The notes: a model not told the origin generated them from the sequence alone. Numbered from the stretch's first letter, positions 49,435-59,730 are shown. The stretch: 64,000 nucleotides of DNA from Datnioides undecimradiatus (GCA_008933995.1 WARS01000981.1:310001-374000); one strand, 5' to 3'. A program made the numbers and translations.

Positions 49435-51086
49435 TACAACATGGAGGATGCAGGGTTTATGGCGAGTTAATATGAATAATTTATTTTGTGATAACAGGAT
49501 TGTAAACTCATTTCAGTATAAGAAACATATTCAGGTCACATGACGGAGGCTTGGGGATTATAATTGTGATATTCTTAATGGAGCTAACAAGCTAGCAATT
49601 TTTTAGATGCTAGCTAGCTAACATTAGCAGCCATTGATAATCAGGCTTCATCAGCAGCTTTTTAATGTACTAGTGAATGTGTGGCTCCTGCTGAGTTCAC
49701 CTGGCTTCAGCTGCCATGATGTTATCTTTACAGGTTGCATATGTGGATCTGGTGGTGTAACATGGTGAAGACAGGTCTTTTAACTCCTTGCCAAAGATAC
49801 TGTGGCTAGCATTTATCTATCTGATTTCAGGGTCGGACAGAAAGATAGCCAGTGGAATTAAGTTTCAGGAGTGCGGGACTAGCTCACCAAACCAGCTGAA
49901 AATAAGGACGATTTGCTTTGAAATGATATATTATTAGGTTATGCACATGACGGCCCATATGCAGCTGAACGTTGCGCCGTTCAAACTCATGCGCTCAGGC
50001 GGAGACAGCATCACTGGAGCTAAACCCACCGCCTGATGAACAGGCAGTCAAACCACACTCACATCACGGTGTTGGATTCAAATTTAACATTTCACAGTTT
50101 GACCGGGTGTGACAGAAACGCTGTCGTCGTCCCGAGGTCTCTGCCTGTCTTTGGTTTCACTTATTTGATTCGTTCAAACGGACACCGGTGATCCTGGTTA
50201 ACCGGTATCATGAAGTCGGTTATCACCTGCCTCTGTTCAGAGCGGGGTGATGTTTCCATTTAATAAGACAATGATTTACACTCGTACACAGCAAGATGCA
50301 TTATCCTCACCCACAGCTCCCCCACCAACACACACGTCCGACTGAGGACAGTATCGTTGCAAATAACACAGAACGGCAAAACTGTTAAAAATAGTCAAAA
50401 ATAGTCATAAAATGCAGCACAGTTTATGAAATTGTGAACTGATTTTCACTGAGACACACACACTAAACATTTCTCTCTGCAGCATAAACCAGGCATGATC
50501 AGTCAGCTGGGCATCTCTTAGGACTCTTTACATTGTTTTCCTACAAGGCCATATCATTTCATCAAACTCTGCTAAGCTGCTTATATTCCTTTTCCATGCT
50601 TTCACAATGGATCAGATATCAGAAGACTTTTTGATTTTGGTCATATGCTGTGTTATTCAGTGTTTGCACTTTTTTTTTGCTGATCCTACCTTTTTTTTGC
50701 ATTTAAGTGCAAAATAAGTTTGACAACCTAAAAGTCAGTTGTACTGAAGCTCGGAGTGACTATTGGAGTTCTGCTCCCTCTGTTAGTGGCCGTTCTGGGT
50801 TGCATTTCAGTAGTAGCTCCTCTGCAAAAACACATTGTAAAGATGACCCGGGCACTGGACTTCATCACATCTCAATGTGTGGGCCCAGGACCACGACTTC
50901 CTGCTGGGAAGGAGCCTCCATTGCTGCTGTCTGTGAAGGTCTCACACACAGCCTGTTGGCCTGCTGAGCTCCCTCTTCTGGTGTCGATGCTTCAACACAA
51001 ACACAAACAAACAATCAGTCTTCTGAAACTTTAAACTCTCTGGAAACAAGATGCTGCATTCAACAACACTTGATGCTAATATGGAA
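49435..51086 (+). repeat. Left arm of a large imperfect inverted duplication
   Basis: Its complement appears at 56160-57669 in reverse order. For example, the 148 bp at 50101-50248 match the complement of 56868-57000 or so with only two small differences seen (one base change and one 1-nt indel). The match continues outward to TACAACATGGAGG at 49435 and inward to GCTAATATGGAA at 51086, with several indels. The arm holds the last exon of the TCF/LEF-like pseudogene, its 3' flank, and a segment rich in CCGGT/AACCGG units. Outside both ends the two arms stop matching abruptly. Confidence 0.85.
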
Positions 51087-52115
51087 CCAGTCTGTGAGTT
51101 AATCTGGTCACATTTCCCATGACAACAGGCTGATTGACAGAAATGCTGTCTTACCTTCAGCGCTGGTGGGAGCCTTTCTGCTCTACCTCTTCCTCTTTTT
51201 GCCCTACACAAGCACAAACACGTTAGACTTTTCATCTGACATCAGCTCCATCGGCAGCTGTGGTGCAGCCACGTGTGTAGCGGTTGTATGAGTTGTGTGT
51301 GAGGAGGGTGGACATAATTATCTCTGCTGAACCACTCAGGGTAGCACCGGCTGTGGAGGAGTCTCTATGTGTTGGCCTGCTCGTTGTATCTGTCCTGCAC
51401 CTCCTTTATCAGGGACTTCCACTGTGGACACACGACAGTGAACTGTTAGTTAGCGCGCATGCACACACACACACACACACACGAAATGCTCTGAAATCCT
51501 TTAACCATTGCTTTGTTCTCCGGTCATAAGATACTGATTGAAAAGTCCAAATATGTGAAAATTTAAACTTTCCACACTCGACTGTGAAGTTTGTCAAACT
51601 GAGTCTCAAACACACTGACCCAACACACTTACTCTCTGTCCAGGGACGGTATTCACGACCGCACTCCCTCTGCTTTTGATCTCAGCCTCAACATTTGCTC
51701 TCTGCTCCTTCATGAACATCATGAAGGCATTTGGAGGCTTCGGGATGTACGGCCGGTCTTGGTCCTGCTGGTTTTCCAGTCTCCTCTTTCTACGGGACAA
51801 GAACAGAGTCCGTATGAAACTGTGCAGAGCAAACTGTGCAGAGCAAACTTTCTTTGAGTTGGAGGTGTTGAGAGGAGGACCAGCAGAGACTGGAGGAGCA
51901 AAAGCTGCTGGAACACAAACTGTCCATTCCTGCACAGATAGAGCACGCTGTTGGTGACTTGGAGACACAGACAAAACAAATGAGTGGATGTAGTTGACCT
52001 TGCTGCACCATGGCATCCTGATGTTGACCAGGAGCTGCTCCCAGTGGGATGTGGAAAACATTTCTTCCCAATCCACGTCCTTAAAAGTACTATCGAACTC
52101 TGCAGCCAGATCCAT
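50865..52115 (-). pseudogene. TCF/LEF-like HMG-box gene, broken
   Basis: Four minus-strand exons are visible or likely. A possible N-terminal exon starts at ATG 52115 (MDLAAEFDST...). The first half of an HMG box lies at 51633-51789: acceptor CCGTAG, core PKPPNAFMMFMKEQRANVEA, donor GTAAGT after PGQR. The second half lies at 51314-51421: acceptor CCACAG, WKSLIKEVQ...YPEWFSRDNY, donor GT. A basic-tail exon lies at 51155-51203 (acceptor GTGTAG, GKKRKR, donor GTAAGA). A last exon at 50865-50989 continues in matching phase. The box split before its central Trp and the GKKRKR tail after RDNY are TCF/LEF hallmarks (sequence-specific DNA binding in Wnt output). Two in-frame TAG stops (after QANT and after GKKRKR) and a shortened last exon argue for a pseudogene. 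Divergence from canonical TCF/LEF suggests a lineage-specific paralogue family. Confidence 0.7.
51461..51482. repeat. (CA)n microsatellite
   Basis: About eleven CA units, in the intron between the two HMG-box exons of the pseudogene. Confidence 0.95.
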
Positions 52116-53838
52116 TTTAAAGGCAGTTGGCTGATGTTTGGCATCACTGACTTGTCTGTAAACTGAGTGTAGACTTGAGGTCGGCTACTAATGAAATGAA
52201 CCAGCTGGGTCTATTTGAAGGTTGGCTGTAGAATGTAGAATGGAGGATGTCATCAAGCTTTTTGTTACTAAATCATTCACTGCGTGTGACTCTGTGCTGT
52301 TCCCATTTTACATTTAATGGATCCTTATCATTTATTTGTTATTTCCAGCACATCTCCATCCAAAACCAGTTCAACATTAAAAGCTACTGGAATGCTCTTT
52401 AGCCTCCTCTTAGTCTCTTCTGTTCAGTTTAAGGGCTGAGACTTGGCTCACAATCATTATTAATAACAGGAGTCAATCTGTGTCTTGCAAACTGACATTT
52501 GAATGTGTGCAGTGATTTGTCTGTTATGAATCCAAGTTTTACATTTTGCACAAATTCTATTTAATTAAATTCTATGTATTTTTCCATCATACATAACATC
52601 TGAGCTCCATCTGTTCTCCTGTCCACACAGAACATCAGGTTCTAATCAGGGGTCATTGCTTTTTGTTGACACCATGTTGTTTTTTCAGAGAGTAAGGCAG
52701 GCAGAGAAACTCCTCCCCGTGTGATGGTTGATCCTAACATGGTGGAGGCCTATAACTAATACCAGCTCACTGTGAGGAAACAAGCTACAATTAAACAGCA
52801 TCAGAGTTTGAATGATGTGGGTTTGACTTCAGTGCATCTAAAGTCTTTGGAATAAGAGCATGTAGGATCATTGTTGGCACCACTCACAAACAACGGCTCA
52901 ATGACACTGGAATCATAGTGGAGTTCGCGGTCACCAGGGGCGAATGGGTCATGGTCAGGGTGCAGTCAGCTGCTGATGTAGTGACCTAACAAGAAAGTAA
53001 ATACCTGGGAGATCAAGTGTCTTAACATGAAGAGCAGAAACACAGCGGAGTGTTTGACCTACATATTTACATACAATATAGGAAAAAACAAATTTTAAAA
53101 AGGAGGAAGGTATGAGAATGTAAAAAATACCAGGGGTTATCACTCAAATGAAAAAAAGTTGTGAACAAAGTAATCAGTTACTCAGTTTCAGTTTGTAGAT
53201 CTGACCTCTGTTCACTCTGCCGACTGAATGACTGCTGGACAGATGGACTGTAGAACTGAAGCAGGCAATTTGCTGTTGAGAAATAAAGAGAAACCATCTG
53301 CTGCCTGGATCTGCAGCAGGACCACACAATGTCAGACAGCACATGTATTTTGATCTGGTTCCTAAAAAGGGAAATGTGATTTTGTTGGGAAAGGATCCCT
53401 TTTACTCAGGGTCAGAAAGGTGGTTTGCTGGCCTGATGTGTTGTTGCTACACCCGCATCAATATTCCAACGCTGTCTCCTGCAGAGACAACATGCTGTCA
53501 GTTGTGTTGTGTGTGTCAGAGCAGCAAAACAGACATCAAGACATCTGTTAAGTGGCCCCGATAAACACATTTACGTATTTGTTTTTGGCCAGCTTTGATA
53601 AACAGCTGATATTAAATGTCCACACACTCCATGAGATTTCTTATTGGGGCCTGAAAACACAAATTTCAGATTTCTCTAACTTTAATTTGGATAAAGTGAC
53701 CAAAGAATCTTGGGAAAATAAAGTATTATACTTGATATGATATCAAAATGACAGTGGGAAAGGAGCCACACTCCATGAGAACCAATCTGGCAAATTTCAG
53801 CATCATATAAACACTTACATGTGTAAACACAAACCTAT

Positions 53839-53839
<1 letters not shown>

Positions 53840-53881
<42 letters not shown>
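53840..53881. repeat. (CA)n microsatellite
   Basis: About 20 uninterrupted CA units, the longest microsatellite in the window. Confidence 0.97.
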
Positions 53882-53885
<4 letters not shown>

Positions 53886-54468
53886 AATATGCACTTTCTT
53901 CACATGAATTTACCGCAGCCCTCTGTCGGCCTCTGTTGGTGACCAGTAGAAACTGCAGCAATGTTGACACAACCTCATGCAGAAGACTGTGGTCCAGATT
54001 TTAAACCTGTTCATCTGAATCTTCTTCTACTGTACGTGTGCTGCACATGGTCTGGTGCTTCATGTTATGATGACCGAGCGCACCTTAGAATGCAAAAGAA
54101 TTCAATGTCAACATCAGTATGTCATGTAACTCAGTCCACTCGTGATATTCTTGGTTTTATATGATCACAGTACATTTCCTGCCATGTGTGCTCTTCATAA
54201 CCTGTCATCACAGTGACTCTTCATCTTATTTCCAGCTTTGATTGGATGAACAAAGTGAAGCAATGGTGCCCGCATGTGACAAGACAACACAACCATGACC
54301 GATATAAACACCTGACACTGCATCGCTTTGGCTAAACAGTGGATTATTTCTCAGTTTTCTATATTTCACGTTTGAAAGTCAGTTGGTTGAATGTCTATCT
54401 GTGAGAGTTAAACACCATGAATTAGACTTGTCAGTTTCACTGTGCAAAGTCTGTAAGTGAGTTATAGA

Positions 54469-54870
54469 CTAGACCTCCCTAATAAATGATGAATGACAAG
54501 CCTGGACTGCTTGTAGTGTGGTAGGTTCTTCAGATGCAGTGTGAAATTCTAATCTCCAAATCATTCCTTCTGTGTTCGTCTCTGTGCTGAGCTCCGCTGC
54601 TGATGTATGTTTTCCATTCCATTCTCCTTGGGCGGCTTCCAGACCTTTATGATTATGACTATTTGTTGGGATGTATGAGCTAATTTTAGGCTTCATATTC
54701 CTAACCCAGTGGGAATTTGCACACCACGTCTGATCAACTTTAAAACATGAAGTTGCATTAACATATGTGTGCACACAATCTAATATCCTGATGGGTTTGG
54801 GCAGTTTGCAAATGAAAGCATCCCTCTCTGACTTACTCAACATCTTATATGGATCGTTTAAATAAATCAT
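54469..54870 (-). CDS. Unrecognised 133-codon open frame
   Basis: Among the longest frames in this window outside the transposon and HMG regions. It starts MIYLNDPYKMLSKSERDAF and has no low-complexity run, transmembrane segment or domain I recognise. No flanking splice signal was convincing. A chance frame is quite possible in DNA of this length. It is listed because its composition is more protein-like than other frames nearby. Confidence 0.15.
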   Translation of the reverse strand: MIYLNDPYKMLSKSERDAFICKLPKPIRILDCVHTYVNATSCFKVDQTWCANSHWVRNMKPKISSYIPTNSHNHKGLEAAQGEWNGKHTSAAELSTETNTEGMIWRLEFHTASEEPTTLQAVQACHSSFIREV

Positions 54871-55161
54871 TTGCAGCCTGTGTTAATCATGAGGCTGCTG
54901 ATAGAAGCGTAATGAAATAAGCATTTCCAAAGCAGACTGTCTGAAATTTTAATAAGAATGAGCCAGACAGTTTAGTTTATTCATGTTGTAGATCTTCATG
55001 AAGTCAAGAAAGATGAATAACTGGGATGAAACTAAAGTAAAATTAAGTGTTTTTTCTCTTTAACTCATTTGCATTTCTGAGGAGCAGACATTTTGAACAA
55101 AAAGCAAAAATCCCATTAGTTTCAGTAACGTCAGACAGTCCAGTCGATCATTTAGCAGCTC

Positions 55162-55392
55162 TCACCCACAGCTATCAGAGCCTAATCTCTGCTGCACTGT
55201 AAACCCTTCTGAGACTGATTTTATGGACTCACTACTTGAATTACTGTTTAAACGCCTGTATCCTTTAGTCAGGTCGACAGCAGCCCCCTGGTTATTTTCA
55301 GTGTACACATGAAAAGCAGGTGATGCTGCTTTCACTTTTAATGACTGCAGTGACGGCCCATCTGACTGAAACACTGAGTCTTTTCTCATCAT
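55162..55392 (-). CDS. Unrecognised 76-codon frame, possible exon
   Basis: It starts MMRKDSVFQSDGPSLQ and runs through a Ser/Asn-rich stretch (NSNSSSESIKS) to SDSCG and a stop. The sequence CTGTGGGTGAGAG near its end could be a donor. Amino-acid use resembles a disordered protein region rather than random translation, but I cannot assign a family. It could be an exon of a decayed gene in the spacer between the inverted arms. Confidence 0.25.
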   Translation of the reverse strand: MMRKDSVFQSDGPSLQSLKVKAASPAFHVYTENNQGAAVDLTKGYRRLNSNSSSESIKSVSEGFTVQQRLGSDSCG

Positions 55393-56141
55393 TTACAAAC
55401 CTGTTAATGCACTTTTCCATTCGAGTCAGTCTGCTCTCATTATGGTCACCATCACTGAGGGACTGAACACTCACTTGTGTCCATCTTTGAATGAATTCAT
55501 ATTATTTTCTGTATTTTTAATTTCAACAGTTCCTTGGAGACACTCTGAACTGTGTTAGCCTGTGTGACAGGTGCAGCTTGGCTGATTGATCTCTGTGTTT
55601 AGAATCATCACATGTGAATGCTCTTATTATCTCATTAAAGTGGCTATGAACAATATCTTACATTTCCATGGACTGGAACTGGGGAATTCCCATTAACAAA
55701 TGTATGGATATATCTGATTCCTGGCAGGAGAGACACTTTCACTTTTGTTAGTCATCACAAGTCAGGATGTAAACCCTCATGCATCTAACAATAATTTAAC
55801 TGCTGACAAATCTTCTGATCTGTCTCCATCACAAGGCTGGGATCCTCCTCATGGCCAGGAACGGACAGACAGACAGCAAAGATGATATTCTTTTTCATCA
55901 TCCTACTGTTTCCTTTAATTTAGAAAGACATGTGGAACAAGCCAAAGAGAGCTGTGCACGGGCGATCATCCCACAGAGACATGAGATACAGTAAAAAATA
56001 TAATTTATGTATATAAACCATTAAATAGAGCAACTTTGGGCTTTTGGCTCTGGCTGCTGAGTTAACGGCTCCTTGTGCCTTTGACTGAAGACTGAATTGT
56101 GTATTTTTACTAAAGAGATCAAAACAGAATTTGTGCCTTTT

Positions 56142-56159
56142 TCAAATGACGTCATTTGA
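56142..56159. repeat. Perfect 18-bp palindrome at the duplication edge
   Basis: TCAAATGACGTCATTTGA is identical to its complement and has a CRE-like TGACGTCA core. It ends one base before the right arm of the inverted duplication begins (56160). It is absent from the matching edge of the left arm at 51086. Confidence 0.8.
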
Positions 56160-57669
56160 TTCCATATTAGCATCAAGTGTTGTTGAATGCAGTATCTTGT
56201 TTCCAGAGAGTTTAAAGTTTCAGAAGACTGATCAGTGTTTGTGTTTGTGTTAAAGCACCGACACCAGAAGAGGGAGCTCAGCAGGCCAATAGGCTGTGTG
56301 TGAGACCTTTGCAGGCAGCAGCGATGGAGGCTCCTTCCCAGCAGGAAGTCTTGGTGTTGGGCCCACACATCGAGTCAGGTGTGATGGAGTCCGGTGCCCT
56401 GCAGGCTGTCCTCGCGCTGCTGCCTGACACAAACACTCTTGCCATCGTGCCCATGTGTGAAACCTGTTGCCTGCCCAAGGTGCCTGGCCTGCTGCAAACA
56501 CCATGAACTGCATCCTCATCACCTGCTCTGCTCACACATAATAAGACTTCAGCCAATCAGAGGACAAAAACAACAACAGACACTTCACTGTTACACTTCA
56601 ATGAAATTAAAACCTTAAAAGTATAAATACACAGTAAATATTTCACATTATCCTTTTAAAATATTAAGTAGAACATTGCACTACTCAGGCAAATAAGCGG
56701 TGGGTGAGGATAATGCTTCTTACTGTGTATGGGTGTAAATCATTCCCGTACTAATTGGAAACATATCAGCAACTGAACACCAAGCTCTGACAGTTAATCA
56801 CCGCTGAACAGTGGGAGATCAACCCGACTCTATCCGCTCATAGCTGGACACCCCGCTCTGAACAGAGGCAGGTGACAACCGACTTCATGATACCGGTTAA
56901 CCGGATCACCGGTGTCCGTTTGAACGAATCAAATAAGTGAAACCAAAGACAGGCAGAGACCTCGGGACGACGACAGCGTTTCTGTCACACCCGGTCAAAC
57001 TGTGAAATGTTAAATTTGAATCCAACACCGTGATGTGAGTGTGGTTTGACTGCCTGTTCATCAGGCGGTGGGTTTAGCTCCAGTGATGCTGTCTCCGCCC
57101 GAGCGCAAACTGAGTATGAGTTTGAACGGCGCAACATTCAGCTGCATATGGGCCGTCATGTGCATAACCTAATAATATATCATTTCAAAGCAAATCGTCC
57201 TTATTTTCAGCTGGTTTGGTGAGCTAGTCCCGTACTCCTGAAACTTAATTCCACTGGCTATCTTTCTGTCCAACCCTGAAATCAGATAGATAAATGCTAG
57301 CCACAGTATCTTTGGCAAGGAGTTAAAAGACCTGTCTTCACCATGTTACACCACCAGATCCACATATGCAACCTGTAAAGATAACATCATGGCAGCTGAA
57401 GCCAGGTGAACTCAGCAGGAGCCACACATTCAGTAGTACATTAAAAAGCTGCTGATGAAGCCTGATTATCAATGGCTGCTGCGTTAGCTAGCTAGCGTCT
57501 AGCAAACAGCTAGCTTGTTATCACAAATAAAACTCCTGAGCCTCCGTCGTGTGACCTGAATATGTCTTTAAACTGAAATGAGTTTACGATGTTGTTCATG
57601 TTGTTCCCACAACATATTAAAGTATATTATTCGTATTAATGCCATTAACCCTACTTCCTCCATGTTGTA
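56160..57669 (-). repeat. Right arm of the large imperfect inverted duplication
   Basis: Complementary to 49435-51086 in reverse order. It has its own insertions (for example about 56740-56865) and lacks some left-arm sequence. Both arms carry the CCGGT/AACCGG-rich segment, the GCTAGCTAGCTAAC-type block and the last exon of the TCF/LEF-like gene. High identity in long blocks suggests a fairly recent event or gene conversion between the arms. Confidence 0.85.
56256..56506 (+). pseudogene. Inverted copy of the TCF/LEF-like last exon
   Basis: It matches the last exon of the minus-strand HMG-box pseudogene (50865-50989) but points the other way. It follows TGTTAAAG, an acceptor-like AG at the same place as in the left copy. 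The frame stays open longer: residues EEGAQQANRLCVRP are shared, then the frame continues through SQQEV and ETCCLPKVPGLLQTP to TGA at 56506. The left copy lost 4 nt after GPHIE and stops early. Since no HMG exons lie upstream here, this is an orphan exon. It shows what a longer C-terminus in the family may look like. Confidence 0.6.
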
Positions 57670-57819
57670 ACGGTCCAAAGAGATGGAACTGGTAAAATCC
57701 ATTTTGTTCAACAGAGAGCGGGAAAATGAAGTAGCTGCTGGGTCAAAACAACCCAACCAGCTGTTCAGCTGTGATGAAACGCTTAGCTGCTTTGACCCAG
57801 CACTTTAAACCCAATAGTG
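57670..57819. other. Short junction between the right arm and the BEL/Pao LTR
   Basis: About 150 bp with no feature recognised. It is host sequence flanking the retrotransposon. Confidence 0.4.
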
Positions 57820-58472
57820 TGTTTACAGTACCCCAGACAACCTGGTATTATGACCAGTAGGTAGAGGATTGTCCACTTAACAGTATGGATTGTTATTTGT
57901 AGTGTCTCTTAACACCAAGCTAAACCTTTCACCAATGAAGACCCAGTCAGAGCATGTTCAACTATTTACTTCACTGATGTATTGGTGAAAACTGCAGACA
58001 AAGTGATACAAAATACAAACATAGTCTTATAAATGACTCGAAACAAGAATGCACATCTTTTCATATACATTAGCTAGCAGTGACAACAACTACTGCGTTT
58101 TTTTAGCTTGCGAATAAAGTACACAAAAATGTCTTCTAACAACCACTCAAACCATGCTTTTTAATGCTTTCACTACTGCTCCTATCAACTTATGACGTTG
58201 CCTTGCGATGCCTTTTAGTGGATGGCAGTGGATTGCACTGAAAACATGTCTTTCATTCCTAACATCATTCAGCCAAACCAGGAGGAGGAAACAAACAGGA
58301 AGTGAGGCGACTCAACAGGATGTGGTGTTGCTAAATGAGTAACTGTCAAAATAAAACTCTTTTAGGAACAATTTTACCATTTTCACTGGTATTTTAACTT
58401 TACACACATTCTAATGAATTATCCAAGCACACACTAAGCAACAGTAACAATAAATGCCGTAGAGGCAACACA
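57820..58472 (-). mobile_element. 3' LTR of a BEL/Pao retrotransposon
   Basis: On the minus strand it starts TGTTGCCTCTACGG just after a purine tract (GGCGGGGAG) that follows the pol stop codon, and ends ...GGTACTGTAAACA. The TG...CA ends, the preceding polypurine tract and the position downstream of pol identify a 3' LTR of about 650 bp. The partner 5' LTR lies beyond the right edge of the window, so divergence and the target-site duplication cannot be checked. The ends could shift by two bases because both are GT/CA repeats. Confidence 0.65.
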
Positions 58473-58534
58473 CTCCCCGCCTGACCTACGTGAGGTCACA
58501 ATGAACCTGGGAGAGTCCAGAACATCAGTCTGAA

Positions 58535-58640
58535 TCAGTCCTTGGGCAGAAGTAGGACTACTTCTGCAACTGGCCTTAGAAAGGTTCTTGCATTGTCTTG
58601 GTCAGTCGTTTTTATCTCAACCTTTCTCACATGTCCATCC
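58535..58640 (-). pseudogene. BEL/Pao pol, C-terminal tail (separated by an insertion)
   Basis: Minus-strand frame with VRKVEIKTTD, ARTFLRPVAEVVLLLPKD and a TGA at 58535-58537. This is the usual C-terminal ending of BEL/Pao polyproteins, after the DUF5641-type region. It is cut from the rest of pol (60253 onward) by the gypsy-like element at 58641-60247. Excluding the insertion and one CATCC, the two parts are in the same frame. Confidence 0.8.
58636..58640. repeat. Target-site duplication CATCC, left copy
   Basis: CATCC borders the gypsy-like element on the left and recurs at 60248-60252 on the right, the 5-bp duplication expected for a Ty3/gypsy insertion. Confidence 0.8.
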
Positions 58641-58766
58641 TGTTGACCCTGCCTGCCTTGACTACCTGTAAGCCTAGCCCATTAAATAAACTGTTAAAAG
58701 ATCTTTTGCGTCCTTGTCCGTGCCTGCATCTGGGTCCTGCTCTCACCTAGTAACCAAGTCCTGACA
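58641..58766 (+). repeat. 5' LTR of the gypsy-like element, internally deleted
   Basis: It keeps the first bases (TGT) and the last about 123 bp of the LTR, and has lost about 310 bp between. The shared part differs from the 3' LTR at only two positions (both T/C changes), so the insertion is fairly young. The deletion removes the region where promoter elements would lie. Confidence 0.8.
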
Positions 58767-58803
58767 GAATGAACCGACCAAAAATGGACCCAGCGGGCAT
58801 GGT

Positions 58804-59730
58804 TTGTGTCGAGATCTAGCTGAGATACACAAATTCTGGCTGAAGACCCCCTATGCCGAAGTCAAGGAGACTGCTGTTCGGCTTGCAAGGAAGAAGGTGG
58901 CTGCTAAACCACAGTGTAAAGATTCCCTACCTTACTGGCTGAAGGAATTCGTTAACCTCACTGACAGTCAGTCAGCCAGCCTAAACTCCATCATGCTCAC
59001 GCTCACCAGTCCTCAGCCTGCTTCTCCACCTAGCCCCAGTTTTGTCAGCAGTTCTCCTCCCAGTGTCCGGCCTGCTAGCATTGGCCCTGCTAGCAACTTG
59101 CAACCCAGTGTCTGGCCTGCTAGCATCAATGTTGCTAGCAGCTCTCATCCCAGTGTCCGGCCTGCTAGCATTGGCCCTGCTAGCAGCCTTCAACCCAGTG
59201 TCAGGTCTGCTAGCATCAACATTGCTATCGTCCATAGTGTCCCTAGTGCTCCAAGTGCTCCAATCGTCCATAGTGTTCCTGGTGCTCCAAGTGTCCCTAG
59301 TCCTCCAAGTGTTCCATGTATCCCTAGTGCTCCAAGTGTTCCTAGTGCTCCCCTTGCTCCAGGTGTCCCTAGTGCCCTTAGCGCTCCCAGTGCCCAGTCA
59401 GCACCTCCAATCTTAGCCCCTAGTGTACAATCTATGGTTCCCCTGACTCCTGCTCCTCGTGACCCTAGGGTGACCCATCGCTGTCGGCCTCCAGCCCAAC
59501 CTCCAGAGAGGTTAGGGCTTTGCCGCCGACCTCCTGGCCGACCTCCAGAGTGGTTAGGTCTTCGCCGCCATCCTCCTGCCCGTCCTCCGGAAAGGCTCTG
59601 TCTTCGCCGCCGTCCTCCTGCCCGTCCTCCGGAAAGGCTCTGTCTATGTCGCTGGCCTCCTGCCCGTCCTCCCAAGAAGTTTAGTCTACGTCGCCGTCCT
59701 TCAGCCTGGACCGTCTGTCCCTCCTCCTGA
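58804..59730 (+). pseudogene. Repetitive Pro/Ser/Arg-rich ORF of the gypsy-like element
   Basis: The frame runs 309 codons but begins at TTG. The ATG at 58784 (MDPAG...) is in another frame and stops after 11 codons, so the normal start is frameshifted away. Residues 1-55 (CRDLAEIHKFWLK... to SLPYWLKEFVNL) look like a folded, possibly gag-type N-terminus, though I do not recognise a family. Three tandem arrays follow: four 15-residue units (PSVRPASIGPASSLQ type; 45 bp, 59059-59238), a VPSAPSAP-type tract (about 59230-59410), and five 14-residue units (PPERLCLRRRPPAR type; 42 bp, 59500-59709). No zinc knuckle, protease or polymerase motif is present. The Arg-rich tail could bind nucleic acid, but that is speculation. 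Confidence 0.6.

Larger units (their letters stand above)
52116..56141. other. Spacer between the inverted arms; no firm gene
   Basis: AT-rich sequence. Two minus-strand frames stand out: 54469-54870 (133 codons) and 55162-55392 (76 codons). The latter has coding-like composition (Ser-rich, SPAFHVYTENNQ) and ends beside GGTGAGAG, a possible donor. Neither is recognised. No HMG-box exons were seen beside the right arm, so only the last exon was duplicated there. Confidence 0.4.

Noticed and set aside
53840..53881. Regular repeat that might suggest an array
   Set aside because: Plain CA dinucleotide microsatellite; there are no spacers, so it is not CRISPR-like.
59042..59416. 124-codon plus-strand frame, Leu/Ala/Val-rich
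   Set aside because: Shifted reading of the same repeat arrays; hydrophobic only because of the repeat composition.
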